Shown: positions 25,430 to 34,047 of the stretch, one piece after another
Numbering within the stretch: the first letter of the stretch is position 1
Layout: every line of letters begins with the position of its first letter
DNA from: Robertmurraya_A mangrovi
GTDB taxonomy: Bacteria > Bacillota > Bacilli > Bacillales > Cytobacillaceae
NCBI RefSeq assembly: GCF_034427655.1
Contig: NZ_JAXOFX010000021.1
Span: 7,791 to 71,790 of the forward strand
Direction: 5' to 3'
Length of the DNA: 64,000 nucleotides
Translations under genes and position numbers: made by a program
Notes under the pieces: generated by a model
The model's database searches: none
The model's input: the letters and a program-made list of their open reading frames with translations, nothing else
Told to the model about the DNA's origin: nothing

Positions 25430-25972
25430 TTTGAAAGATGATTTATTATTTATCACGAAATTATGAGGATGGACTGTTTACAGTCTTATTGAAGGAAATC
25501 ATAACATGAGTCCAAATACTAATAAAGAGTTTACTTATCCAGAGCTTCTTGATTGTTAATATTACAAAACTACAGGTGTTGGTACAATAAATGTGTTATT
25601 ATTTCTGTTTTCATAAAATTCCCATTTAATTTTCTTTTGCTCGATCTCTCTAAACTCATAATGTAAATGCTTTTATAAATAAGTTAGCCTCTATTAATTG
25701 AATCATTCGATATTCCCCTTTTTTAATTTAAAAATGATTTAACTATAGGTTTATAAAATACATAGGTTTTTTAAAATAGTACAGCCTACTAGAAGTTAAT
25801 ATAAATCAAATTCTAGTAGGCTGTATGTGTTCTCCATGTTTTATATAAGTAACAATAGATAACATTAAAATCGCATAGCTTGTTATTATTCCGATCTTTA
25901 CAAGCTCAATATATGTATAGTGAAAGATTGCCGTACCAAAAAATTATCTTTACTCCACAATTCGATGCTTAG
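25430..25972. other. Non-coding stretch between tnsD and the right-end repeats, with a hairpin
   Basis: About 540 bp without a convincing gene. A 17-codon frame at 25506-25559 with a weak upstream AAGGA is probably chance. At 25781-25824, ACAGCCTACTAGAA and TTCTAGTAGGCTGT form perfect 14-bp arms around a 16-nt loop, without a strong T run. This mirrors the hairpin just inside the left end. Confidence 0.5.
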
Positions 25973-26105
25973 GTCAAGATTTAGTTGTAACATAATTTAT
26001 TAAATTTGAACAGATTAAGGTCAAGACTAAGTTGTAAAATATGAATTTTATCCACTAATAAAATCAGACTTCATTAACTCCGTTAGGTCAAGATTTAGTT
26101 GTAAC
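25973..26105. repeat. Right-end TnsB-binding repeats (three, spaced)
   Basis: GTCAAGATTTAGTTGTAAC is present at 25973-25991 and 26087-26105, with a variant, GTCAAGACTAAGTTGTAAAA, at 26020-26039. They are inverted relative to the left-end units. Their wide spacing (47 and 67 bp between starts) resembles the left end of Tn7. The outermost unit now codes for part of the MCP C-terminus on the other strand. Confidence 0.88.
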
Positions 26106-28066
26106 AAAACAGCAAGTGCAGAAAGGTTTTGAGCAGAGGCAGTAATTTCCTCCATAGTAGCAAGTTGCTCCTCGCTGGCAGCGGCACTTTCATGACTAGC
26201 GGTTGCACTTTGTTCTGTTTCTTCAAAGATGCTATCTACAGCTTCTGATACAGTAGAACTTAACTTTGTTATATGTTCGATGGATTGGACAACCTCTTCT
26301 ATGCTCATGGAAACGTCACAAATTGACCCTTCGATCACATGAAAGGCTTGTTTCACCTCAGCTGAAAAATTAAGACCTGATCTAACCGTTTCATTTCCTT
26401 TATTCATAGAGATAAGGGACACTTGAGTTTGGTCTTGGATTTCTTTTACGATTGTATCGATGGTATTAACGGAGTTTCTAGATTGCTCGGCTAGTTTTCG
26501 AACTTCTTCAGCTACAACAGCAAAACCTTTTCCATGTTCACCTGCGCGTGCCGCTTCAATTGCTGCATTTAAAGCAAGGAGGTTTGTTTGGTCTGCAATC
26601 TCTGTTATGAGTGAAGTGATGTTTCCAATTTCTTTTGACTTTTCTACTAGTGATTGAATTTGTTGAGACGTATTATCTGTAAAGATAGAGATTTCATTCA
26701 TAGCTTCCACGATGGAATTAATTTTTAATTCTCCAAGACTAGTCTGTTCATTTGTATGTTTTGCATGTTTAGCCATGTTATCACTGTTTATTGCAACGGT
26801 TTTTAATCCGTTATTCATTTCGCTCACTGAATTGGATATAAGATTAATTCCATTTCGCTGAGTGCTTGTTGCTTCAGCCGATTTAGTAGCCATTAAAGCC
26901 ACTGTTTCAGCTGAGGTTGAGCTTTGTTCAACACTTGCAGTAAGTTGTTCAGCAGATGAAGCAACCAGATAGCTAGATTCATTTACTTGTTGAACCATAT
27001 TTCTAAGACTATTTACAAGTTCAATAAATCCTCGCGTCACTACTCCAATAGTATCTTTTCTCTTTATATCTAGCGTTTGATCAAATGTTAGTTCACCATT
27101 AGTTACTTTTAAAATAGAAGACTGTAACTTATTTAGTGGTTTAACAATAGAGCGGTTCATAAAAAACCAGATAATAACGACTGCAGCAATTAATGAAATT
27201 ACCGAAATCGTGATTAATATAGTGATATATTTTTGAAGTGGTTGTAGGTAATCTGAAACATAAGATACGGATATAATTCTATAGTCGCCAATCATTTTAG
27301 ATATAACCAATAGCTCGTTGGAACCAATATTTACTATGGCATTGTGATCTTTTGTTAAAAACTTTTGCAGGTCCCCTAACTCATTGACCTTTTTGCCTTG
27401 TAAATCTTCCATAGAGGATGAAATTACTTCATCGCCTTTTAATAGGGTGAGATATCCTTTTCCTTCAACAGTTACTTGCTTAGTTAATGAATGAACATCA
27501 AAACTTTCAATCGTTTTTATATATGATGTAGGTTCCATACCGATTTGAATAATACCAGGCTGATCTACTCTTTTTACCCCTACATACATAAAGTACTTGT
27601 TATCTGAACCACGTTGAGTAGGCTCTTGTGCTAGCCCTTCTTCACCAATTGTAAGAAAGGGTTTTGTTTGTTCAGAAGAGTTGAAATCAAACCCAATAAA
27701 TTGTGACATATTACTATGGGTAAGAATTCCGTCTTGGTCAACCAGATGTATTTCATCGACTCCTATTTTTGTTGCTAGTTTCATTAGGTTTTCAGTTTTA
27801 TTTAATTTGGGGTTTTCTGCCAAACTAATAGCAATGCTGTTAGCGATACGAAGATAGTTCATCTTTAAAGAATCACTTAACAAAGTTAATGTATTAGCAT
27901 TCTCCGTAAGTTTCTGCTCTAAAGTATTAATATTGGACGTCGCTTGTTGATTCATGATGGTTTCTAGTTGATTTTTTTGTGAAGTGAACCCTGTTATTCC
28001 TAATGTTAGTTCAACAAGTAATAAAATAATGATAATAGGGATTAAAGCTCTTTGACTTAGTGACAT
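26048..28066 (-). CDS. Methyl-accepting chemotaxis protein with transposon-altered C-terminus
   Basis: A 672-residue receptor: an N-terminal transmembrane helix (LIPIIIILLLVELTLGITGF), an extracellular double-Cache-like sensor, a second helix near 300-325 (ITISVISLIAAVVIIWFFM), HAMP, and a signalling domain with the conserved tip EIADQTNLLALNAAIEAARAGEHGKGFAVVAEEVRKLAEQS. Native residues run to about 652. The last 20 codons come from the Tn7-like right end and replace the native EGLQQTIAKFKL, still visible at 2501-2545. AGGAGTGGG lies 4 nt before ATG 28066, so the upstream in-frame start is rejected. The signalling tip is intact, so the receptor may still work. Confidence 0.94.
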   Translation of the reverse strand: MSLSQRALIPIIIILLLVELTLGITGFTSQKNQLETIMNQQATSNINTLEQKLTENANTLTLLSDSLKMNYLRIANSIAISLAENPKLNKTENLMKLATKIGVDEIHLVDQDGILTHSNMSQFIGFDFNSSEQTKPFLTIGEEGLAQEPTQRGSDNKYFMYVGVKRVDQPGIIQIGMEPTSYIKTIESFDVHSLTKQVTVEGKGYLTLLKGDEVISSSMEDLQGKKVNELGDLQKFLTKDHNAIVNIGSNELLVISKMIGDYRIISVSYVSDYLQPLQKYITILITISVISLIAAVVIIWFFMNRSIVKPLNKLQSSILKVTNGELTFDQTLDIKRKDTIGVVTRGFIELVNSLRNMVQQVNESSYLVASSAEQLTASVEQSSTSAETVALMATKSAEATSTQRNGINLISNSVSEMNNGLKTVAINSDNMAKHAKHTNEQTSLGELKINSIVEAMNEISIFTDNTSQQIQSLVEKSKEIGNITSLITEIADQTNLLALNAAIEAARAGEHGKGFAVVAEEVRKLAEQSRNSVNTIDTIVKEIQDQTQVSLISMNKGNETVRSGLNFSAEVKQAFHVIEGSICDVSMSIEEVVQSIEHITKLSSTVSEAVDSIFEETEQSATASHESAAASEEQLATMEEITASAQNLSALAVLLQLNLDLTELMKSDFISG
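26112..26116. repeat. Target site duplication, right copy (GCAAG)
   Basis: GCAAG directly follows the terminal AAAACA of the element and matches 2541-2545. It lies inside the MCP reading frame. Confidence 0.95.
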
Positions 28067-28382
28067 AAGACCCACTCCTGATAATAATAAATAGTAAAAT
28101 AACACTACAATAATTTCATAAAATAGACAATCTTTCAACTAGAGATTGAAATTTAATTCGAGGGGATAGTAAAATAATCCTGGCTTAAAATTATATAAAT
28201 ATAGAGTTATTTTAATAATAAACGAAATTCAACTAGGAAAGTTAGGGCTTAGTTCGTGTATGGATAAAAGTAATTAGTATGGTTTGAGGTTATTAATTGA
28301 GGACTAGTTTAGAATGGATGTTTTTTTGAAGAAAATATTAGGAAATAATAATGTTTGTTAGTATTTACCATAAAGAAAACAA

Positions 28383-28412
28383 AAAAAGTTCCTAAGAATA
28401 AGGAACTTTTTA
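28383..28412 (-). terminator. Terminator after the 59-residue protein gene
   Basis: AAAAAGTTCCT and AGGAACTTTTT arms around an 8-nt loop, directly beyond the stop codon at 28415 on the minus strand. Confidence 0.85.
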
Positions 28413-28414
28413 AA

Positions 28415-28594
28415 TTAAACACCCATTTTTCTTCGTTGGTTACTTACTTTCTTCGTTTGTTGACTTTTCATTTTCTTTGTCTCCATTGAACCGTTCGCAG
28501 CAGATTTACCTGCTGTAGCTTGTTTCTTTTTCTCAAGCTGTTGTTTCATCGCTTCCTGTAAGCTCATTTTTTTCTTTGGTGTTTCTTCTGACAT
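28415..28594 (-). CDS. Small, highly basic protein of unknown function (59 residues)
   Basis: AGGAGG lies 9 nt before ATG 28594, and a clean terminator follows the stop, so this is very likely a real gene. The product is rich in Lys, Gln and Ser (MSEETPKKKMSLQEAMKQQL at the start, QRRKMGV at the end), with no transmembrane or signal segment and only one predicted helix. It could be a nucleic-acid-binding or spore-type small protein; I do not recognise it. Confidence 0.7.
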   Translation of the reverse strand: MSEETPKKKMSLQEAMKQQLEKKKQATAGKSAANGSMETKKMKSQQTKKVSNQRRKMGV

Positions 28595-28795
28595 AAATAA
28601 TTCCTCCTACACTTTTGTAAATTTAGTATAATCGATTCTCATCTACATATCTAATTTAATTCGTTAAAATTGAAGAAAAAATATGGTTATTAGCAACAAC
28701 AAGTGGCGTATATGTAAAAAATTTCTTTTTAGTTTTGGTAGTTTTTACTATAATTAGTATCAGGTGCTAGGACTTAGTAAAAGAGGAGGCTGATT

Positions 28796-29221
28796 ATGTT
28801 TGAGATAAATGAGATTAAAGATATTATTTTACATCGATATCCATTTTTATTATTAGATAAAATGACAGAAGTAGAGGAAGGAAAGAGAGCTGTCGGTATA
28901 AAAAATGTTTCAGGTAATGAGGAATACTTTAAAGGACATTTTCCTGATTTACCTGTTATGCCAGGGGTGTTAATAGTTGAAGCACTAGCACAAGTTAGTG
29001 CTGTAGCCATGCTTACAAATGAAAATAATCGAGGGAGATTAGGTTTATTAGCAGGGATTGATCATTGCCGGTTTAAGCGTCAAGTTAGCCCAGGTGACCA
29101 GTTAAGGCTTGAGGTTACGATAACTAGATTGAAAGGGCCGATAGGTAAGGGAAAAGGAATAGCAACTGTGGATGGGGAAATAGTTTGTGAAACGGAGCTA
29201 ATCTTTGCCTTTGGAAAATAA
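28796..29221 (+). CDS. fabZ: 3-hydroxyacyl-ACP dehydratase
   Basis: A 141-residue hot-dog-fold enzyme of type II fatty acid synthesis, in the cytosol. It removes water from 3-hydroxyacyl-ACP. Catalytic His is in YFKGHFPDLPVMPGVL (about 47) and Glu in LIVEALAQVSAVAML (about 61). The opening IKDIILHRYPFLLLDKM is characteristic. AGAGGAGG precedes ATG 28796. It stands alone, with no other fab genes beside it. Confidence 0.95.
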   Translation: MFEINEIKDIILHRYPFLLLDKMTEVEEGKRAVGIKNVSGNEEYFKGHFPDLPVMPGVLIVEALAQVSAVAMLTNENNRGRLGLLAGIDHCRFKRQVSPGDQLRLEVTITRLKGPIGKGKGIATVDGEIVCETELIFAFGK

Positions 29222-29281
29222 AAATTTCTACCTTAGATAAAAAGGTGAGATTAGAAATGAAAATAGCGGTTTGGTGAAAAA

Positions 29282-29321
29282 ATAAGAGACTAGGGTGAAT
29301 TAAATTCCTTGAGTCTTTTTT
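29282..29321 (+). terminator. Terminator after fabZ
   Basis: AAGAGACTAGGG and CCTTGAGTCTTTTTT form an imperfect stem ending in a T run. Confidence 0.6.
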
Positions 29322-29420
29322 ATTTTAAATAAAAAACTTTCCAAAATTAAAACAGTTTAGTAGTAAACTCAGTCTAATAGGTAAAGAAACGCTCATCAAC
29401 CGGGGCTAGGGGAGGGCATA

Positions 29421-29948
29421 ATGGATAAGCAGAAATTAATAAAGGCATCAAAGGCTGGGGACGATGATGCGTTTTATCAACTAATTGTAGAGAATAAAGA
29501 GAAATTATATAAAATAGCGTACTCCTATTTGCGAAATGAAGAAGATGCATTAGAGGCTATTCAGGAAGTAACTTGTCGTGCATATATGAGGTTTGGAAAA
29601 TTAAAGGAAGACCAGTACTTCGATACCTGGCTAGTCCGAATAATGATTAATTATTGTATTGATGAACTAAAAAAGAAGAGTAGGTTTTTTAATCAAGAAA
29701 TTAACTTGAATAACTCGAAGATATTTAGAAATGATGAAGACGTTATAAATTATAATCAATATGGTTTACAGCCTGTTTTAGATGAAATGGAGCCCAAAAT
29801 CAGATCAATTATTGAGTTGAAGTATTTTCATGATTTTACTATTACGGAAATTGCTCGAACGATAGAGCGTCCAGAAGGTACAGTGAAGACATGGCTAAAT
29901 AAAGGGCTAAAGGTTTTAAGGTCTTATTTGGAAAAGGAAGGTGATTAA
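29421..29948 (+). CDS. ECF-type RNA polymerase sigma factor
   Basis: A 175-residue sigma-70 family member with only regions 2 and 4. Region 2 is YKIAYSYLRNEEDALEAIQEVTCRAYMRFGKL ... FDTWLVRIMINYCIDELKK. Region 4 is LDEMEPKIRSIIELKYFHDFTITEIARTIERPEGTVKTWLNKGLKVLRSYL. This resembles the SigV/YlaC type that answers envelope stress. It overlaps or abuts the next gene, a membrane protein that probably acts as its regulator. GGGGAGGG precedes ATG 29421. Confidence 0.92.
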   Translation: MDKQKLIKASKAGDDDAFYQLIVENKEKLYKIAYSYLRNEEDALEAIQEVTCRAYMRFGKLKEDQYFDTWLVRIMINYCIDELKKKSRFFNQEINLNNSKIFRNDEDVINYNQYGLQPVLDEMEPKIRSIIELKYFHDFTITEIARTIERPEGTVKTWLNKGLKVLRSYLEKEGD

Positions 29949-29949
29949 T

Positions 29950-31281
29950 TTGAATAGTAAAGAGGAAAAGGTTTTAAAGGATATGAAGAACCATTTACTT
30001 AATGTGAATATCCCAAGTGATATTGAAATGTATATTAAAACGGGAATACAAAAAGGGAAACAGAAGAAAATCTCTAAATATAAATCATTTAAACAACTAG
30101 GACTCATTGCTGCTTGTCTTATTCTTACCTTGCTTGGTTCTATACGCTTTTCGCCAACTGTAGCTGCTTATGTAGGGCAACTACCTCTTCTGGACTCTCT
30201 TGTAAAGCTAGTATCCAACGATAAAGGATTAAAACTAGCGCTAGATAATAACTTTATTCAGCCTCTAGGAATCTCTGATGAAAAGGAAGGTATCAGGTTT
30301 ACAGTTGATGCGATGATGGCAGATGAGTCAAGAATTTTGTTATTTTATACATTAAGCAATGAAGGTCAAGTAGATCTAGCTGTTGAAAATATTTTATTAA
30401 AAGATAGGAATGGCAAGCCATGGACTAATTTTTCTATTAGCTATGGCAATGAGGAAGAAGGAATAATAGATATATTATTAGGTGAGGGCCAAAAGACACC
30501 ACCAGAGTTAAATGTCGAAGTGAGCTTAGCAAAAAATTTAAATAACCAAGAAGATGTGGAAGCACCTATAGAAAAATTAAAATCAACTTGGACAGTTAAG
30601 GTCCCTATAAGTTCAGAAGATATTAGGGATAAGAAAGAAGTCTTTTCCATTAATAAGACTGTCAATGTTGAAGGCCAGAAAATGCATTTTCAAAAAATGA
30701 CTATTTATCCAACTAGAATTGCTTTAGAAATAGAATACGACCCACAGAATTCTAAGAAAATATATAGTTTTGATGACTTACATTTAGTTGATAAAAAAGG
30801 TAATCGTTTTTCAACTATTATAAATGGTCAGTTAGCAACTCTTCTATCTGATAACAAAATCAAACTATTTTTCCAAAGTAATTATTTCACTAAACCAGAA
30901 GAGATTTATATAGAAGGATCTTCTTTTGGAGCGTTAGATAAGGATAAATTAGAAGTTTTGGTAGATGTGGAGAATAAGGAATTATTGCAAGCACCTGATG
31001 ATCGACTGACATTAGAGAACGTTGAGAAAAGCAAAGAAGGATTAGTACTCGATTTTAAATTGATAAAAGAAGATGAAAAACACTTTGGAGTCTTTTCTTC
31101 CATTTATACCGATGAATCGGGTGAAGAATATCATTCCCATCGAAGTGGAAGTAGTGGGTCAGGTAATGATCATCATATTCAATACTATATTGAGGATATT
31201 GAGTATAGTAATCCTATTAGATTAAACATTGATTATTACCCTACGAAAATTAAGGGGAATGTACGTATCAAAGTAAAATAA
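29950..31281 (+). CDS. DUF4179-type membrane protein, probable anti-sigma partner
   Basis: About 443 residues: a short cytoplasmic N-terminus (about 1-40), one transmembrane helix (LGLIAACLILTLLGSIRF), then a long extracellular part typical of DUF4179 and DUF5643 proteins (IRFTVDAMMADESRILLFYTL; VEGQKMHFQKMTIYPTRIALEIEY). Such proteins are regularly encoded after ECF sigma factors in Bacillus and are taken to hold the sigma factor at the membrane. TTG 29950, 1 nt after the sigma stop with GGAAGGTG upstream, is preferred over GTG 29941. Confidence 0.8.
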   Translation: MNSKEEKVLKDMKNHLLNVNIPSDIEMYIKTGIQKGKQKKISKYKSFKQLGLIAACLILTLLGSIRFSPTVAAYVGQLPLLDSLVKLVSNDKGLKLALDNNFIQPLGISDEKEGIRFTVDAMMADESRILLFYTLSNEGQVDLAVENILLKDRNGKPWTNFSISYGNEEEGIIDILLGEGQKTPPELNVEVSLAKNLNNQEDVEAPIEKLKSTWTVKVPISSEDIRDKKEVFSINKTVNVEGQKMHFQKMTIYPTRIALEIEYDPQNSKKIYSFDDLHLVDKKGNRFSTIINGQLATLLSDNKIKLFFQSNYFTKPEEIYIEGSSFGALDKDKLEVLVDVENKELLQAPDDRLTLENVEKSKEGLVLDFKLIKEDEKHFGVFSSIYTDESGEEYHSHRSGSSGSGNDHHIQYYIEDIEYSNPIRLNIDYYPTKIKGNVRIKVK

Positions 31282-31286
31282 TATGA

Positions 31287-31383
31287 CAAGTGACAGGCAC
31301 CTGAAATATTTTCAGGTGCCTGCCTTTTAGAATATAAGGTTTTCTAATAAATATTACATATATGTTGCAGGTGCCTGTCACCT
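31287..31383. repeat. GTGACAGGCACC-type palindromic repeat pair, also acting as terminator
   Basis: AGTGACAGGCACCTGAAA at 31289-31306 pairs with TTTTCAGGTGCCTGCC, giving a strong hairpin followed by TTTT. A third arm, GCAGGTGCCTGTCACC, lies at 31368-31383 against the adhE stop codon and can also pair with the first. Similar GTGACAGGCACC palindromes are scattered through many Bacillus genomes. Confidence 0.7.
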
Positions 31384-33986
31384 TAAACACCTTTGAAAGC
31401 GGCACGGTAGATTTCTGCTAGTTCTGTTACTAGTGGTAGTTTAGGGTTGGCCGTTGTGCATTGGTCTTCAAATGCACGTTCTGCTAGAATTTCAACTTTG
31501 CTTTCAAATTCCGCTAGATCAACCCCGTTTGCTTCTATACTCATAGGGATATCTAATTCTTTGGCTAATTTTATAATTGCTTGTATTAAGCTTTCTACAG
31601 CTTCTTCTGTCGTTCGGCAAGGTAAACCTAATGCTTTTGCGATTTCGGCATAACGCACATCTGCTATGAAGTTTTCATATTTAGGGAAGGCGGTAAACTT
31701 TTTAGGCTTCGTTGCATTATATCGTACAACATGTGGCATTAAGATCGTATTTGAGCGTCCATGTGCGATATGGAACTCAGCACCTAACTTATGTGCCAAG
31801 CTATGGTTTATGCCTAGGAATGCATTAGCAAAAGCCATACCAGCAATTGTTGATGCATTATGCATTTTCTCACGAGCTAACTCATCACTGCCATTTCGAT
31901 ACGCTCTTGGCAAGTATTCAAACACAAGTTGAATGGCCTTAATGGCTAGACCATCCGTATAGTCATTTGCCATAACAGATACATAGGCTTCAATAGCATG
32001 TGTTAAAACGTCCATCCCGGTATCTGCGGTGACATGTTTTGGTACAGTCATAACAAACTGTGGATCAATAATCGCTACGTCTGGTGTTAATTCATAATCG
32101 GCCAAAGGATATTTAATATTTTCTTTTATATCTGTAATAACAGAGAAAGAAGTTACTTCTGATCCTGTGCCTGATGTAGTAGGGATTGCAACAAATTGTG
32201 CTTTGCTACCAAGTTTAGGAAATTTCACAATTCGCTTTCTAATATCTAAAAACTTTTGTTTAAGACCATGGAACTCAGTTTCAGGATGCTCATAGAAGAG
32301 CCACATCCCTTTAGCCGCATCCATAGCTGAACCACCACCAAGAGCAATGATGACATCTGGGTTGAAATTAGCCATCATTTCAGCACCCTTCATGACAGTC
32401 TCGATAGATGGGTCTGGCTCAACATCTGAGAAAATTTCACAGTGTACGTAGTCTGGGCGTTTTCTTAGGTAATATAGAACCTTATCTACATAACCTAATT
32501 TCACCATTCCTTCATCTGTAACGATAAGAGCTTTTGAAATGTTCGACATCTTGGATAGATATTGAGTAGAATTCTTTTCAAAATAGATTTTAGGTGGAAC
32601 CTTAAACCACTGCATATTTACATTCCTTTTAGCCATTTTTTTAATATTCACTAGGTGAATTGAACCAACGTTTGTTGAAACAGAGTTCCCTCCAAATGTT
32701 CCGCAACCAAGAGTAAGGGAAGGCAAGTAAGCATTGTAAATATCACCAATAGCACCTTGGGAAGATGGAGCATTTACGATAATTCGGCCGGCTTTCATTC
32801 TTGTACCAAATGCACTCATAACAGCCTCGTTCGTTGTGTGTATGACAGCAGAGTGTCCTAGACCACCAAACTCTAACATCTCCTCTGCTCTAGTTAAACC
32901 TTCCTCTAAGTTATTTACTTTGTAACAGGCAAGAACAGGACTTAACTTTTCACGAGATAGAGGGAATTCTGGGCCAACTCCTATTATTTCTGCGATTAAA
33001 ATTTTAGTGTCTTCAGGAACCGTTACACCGGCCATCTTAGCAATTTTGTAAGCAGGCATTCCAACAATGTCTGCATTAACAGCGCAAGAATGTTCATTTA
33101 TGACTAACTTCTCTACTTTAGAACGTTCTTCCTCATTTAAGAAATAGCATCCATGATGGGCTAACTCTTTTTTAACTTCCGCATAAATCTCTTGATCAAT
33201 AATAACTGCTTGTTCAGAGGCGCAAATCATTCCGTTATCAAAGGTTTTAGATAAAATTAAGTCATTTACCGAACGCTTCACATTTGCTGATTTCTCAATA
33301 TAACAAGGTACGTTACCAGGACCAACTCCTAGAGCAGGTTTACCTGAACTATAGGCTGACTTAACCATGCCAGCTCCACCTGTTGCTAAAATAAGTGAGA
33401 TATGAGCGTGATTCATTAAAGCTTGTGTAGCTTCTAACGAAGGTTGTTCAATCCATTGAATACAGTTCTCGGGAGCCCCGGCCTTAATAGCCGCATCTCT
33501 TAAGATTCTTGCTGCTTCACTACTGCATTTTTGTGCAGAAGGGTGGAAGGCAAATATAATTGGGTTTCTAGTTTTAATCGAAATTAAAGCTTTAAACATA
33601 GTAGTAGAGGTAGGATTTGTAACTGGAGTAACTCCTGCTATGACTCCAACAGGCTCTGCAATCTCAAAAATACCTTCGTGTTCATTCTCATGAATCACTC
33701 CAACTGTTTTGTTGTATTTGATATTGTGATAAACATATTCTGTTGCAAACATGTTCTTAATGATTTTATCTTCATAGACTCCACGTTTCGTTTCTTCTAC
33801 AGCAAGCTTAGCAAGAGGCATGTGCTGATCTAATCCAGCTAGAGCCATTTGCTTAACAATTTCATCAATCATTTCTTGAGTGAATCCGTAAAATTCCTTT
33901 AAAGCCTTTTGACCTTTTTCTACGAGCTGATCAATCATTGAAGAAACAGGTTGCTTTTCCGTTACTACTTTTTCCTTTACTACCAT
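31383..33986 (-). CDS. adhE: Bifunctional acetaldehyde-CoA/alcohol dehydrogenase
   Basis: An 867-residue fusion. The N-terminal half is a CoA-linked aldehyde dehydrogenase with the active Cys in DNGMICASEQAV (about 250). The C-terminal half is an iron-type alcohol dehydrogenase with VIIALGGGSAMDAAKGMW and metal-binding His in GINHSLAHKLGAEFHIAHG. It reduces acetyl-CoA to ethanol and regenerates NAD+ in fermentation, and homologues form spirosomes. GGAGGT lies 7-8 nt before ATG 33986. A Rex operator lies just upstream. Confidence 0.97.
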   Translation of the reverse strand: MVVKEKVVTEKQPVSSMIDQLVEKGQKALKEFYGFTQEMIDEIVKQMALAGLDQHMPLAKLAVEETKRGVYEDKIIKNMFATEYVYHNIKYNKTVGVIHENEHEGIFEIAEPVGVIAGVTPVTNPTSTTMFKALISIKTRNPIIFAFHPSAQKCSSEAARILRDAAIKAGAPENCIQWIEQPSLEATQALMNHAHISLILATGGAGMVKSAYSSGKPALGVGPGNVPCYIEKSANVKRSVNDLILSKTFDNGMICASEQAVIIDQEIYAEVKKELAHHGCYFLNEEERSKVEKLVINEHSCAVNADIVGMPAYKIAKMAGVTVPEDTKILIAEIIGVGPEFPLSREKLSPVLACYKVNNLEEGLTRAEEMLEFGGLGHSAVIHTTNEAVMSAFGTRMKAGRIIVNAPSSQGAIGDIYNAYLPSLTLGCGTFGGNSVSTNVGSIHLVNIKKMAKRNVNMQWFKVPPKIYFEKNSTQYLSKMSNISKALIVTDEGMVKLGYVDKVLYYLRKRPDYVHCEIFSDVEPDPSIETVMKGAEMMANFNPDVIIALGGGSAMDAAKGMWLFYEHPETEFHGLKQKFLDIRKRIVKFPKLGSKAQFVAIPTTSGTGSEVTSFSVITDIKENIKYPLADYELTPDVAIIDPQFVMTVPKHVTADTGMDVLTHAIEAYVSVMANDYTDGLAIKAIQLVFEYLPRAYRNGSDELAREKMHNASTIAGMAFANAFLGINHSLAHKLGAEFHIAHGRSNTILMPHVVRYNATKPKKFTAFPKYENFIADVRYAEIAKALGLPCRTTEEAVESLIQAIIKLAKELDIPMSIEANGVDLAEFESKVEILAERAFEDQCTTANPKLPLVTELAEIYRAAFKGV

Positions 33987-34010
33987 GATAAAGACCTCCA
34001 TCATATTAGT

Positions 34011-34028
34011 TTGTGAAACATTTCACAA
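34011..34028. promoter_or_regulatory. Rex (redox) operator upstream of adhE
   Basis: TTGTGAAACATTTCACAA is a perfect match to the Rex box pattern TTGTGAA-N4-TTCACAA. It lies 25 bp upstream of the adhE start. Rex leaves DNA when NADH rises, switching on fermentation genes. Confidence 0.88.
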
Positions 34029-34047
34029 GTATCATTAAAAAAAGGGA

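Larger units (their letters stand above)
2546..26111. mobile_element. Complete Tn7-like transposon (23,566 bp)
   Basis: The ends are TGTTTT (2546) and AAAACA (26111), with flanking GCAAG duplications and TnsB-type repeats inside each end: four at the left, three at the right. It encodes TnsA, TnsB, TnsC and TnsD in one operon (19071-25429) plus a second TnsD/TniQ at 3099-4760. Cargo covers zinc/cadmium efflux, CopCD, Sco, a DsbA/DsbB pair, an MqsR-like toxin-antitoxin operon and two HEPN-type proteins. Removing the element and one GCAAG restores an open MCP gene, which proves the borders. All core genes look intact, so it may still be active. Confidence 0.96.

Noticed and set aside
25506..25559. 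A 17-codon reading frame after tnsD
   Set aside because: The ribosome binding site is weak, the frame is tiny, and the sequence has no match to a known short peptide.
28067..28138. An N-terminal extension of the chemotaxis receptor
   Set aside because: ATG 28066 has a strong ribosome binding site and starts right before the membrane helix; the upstream part has neither.
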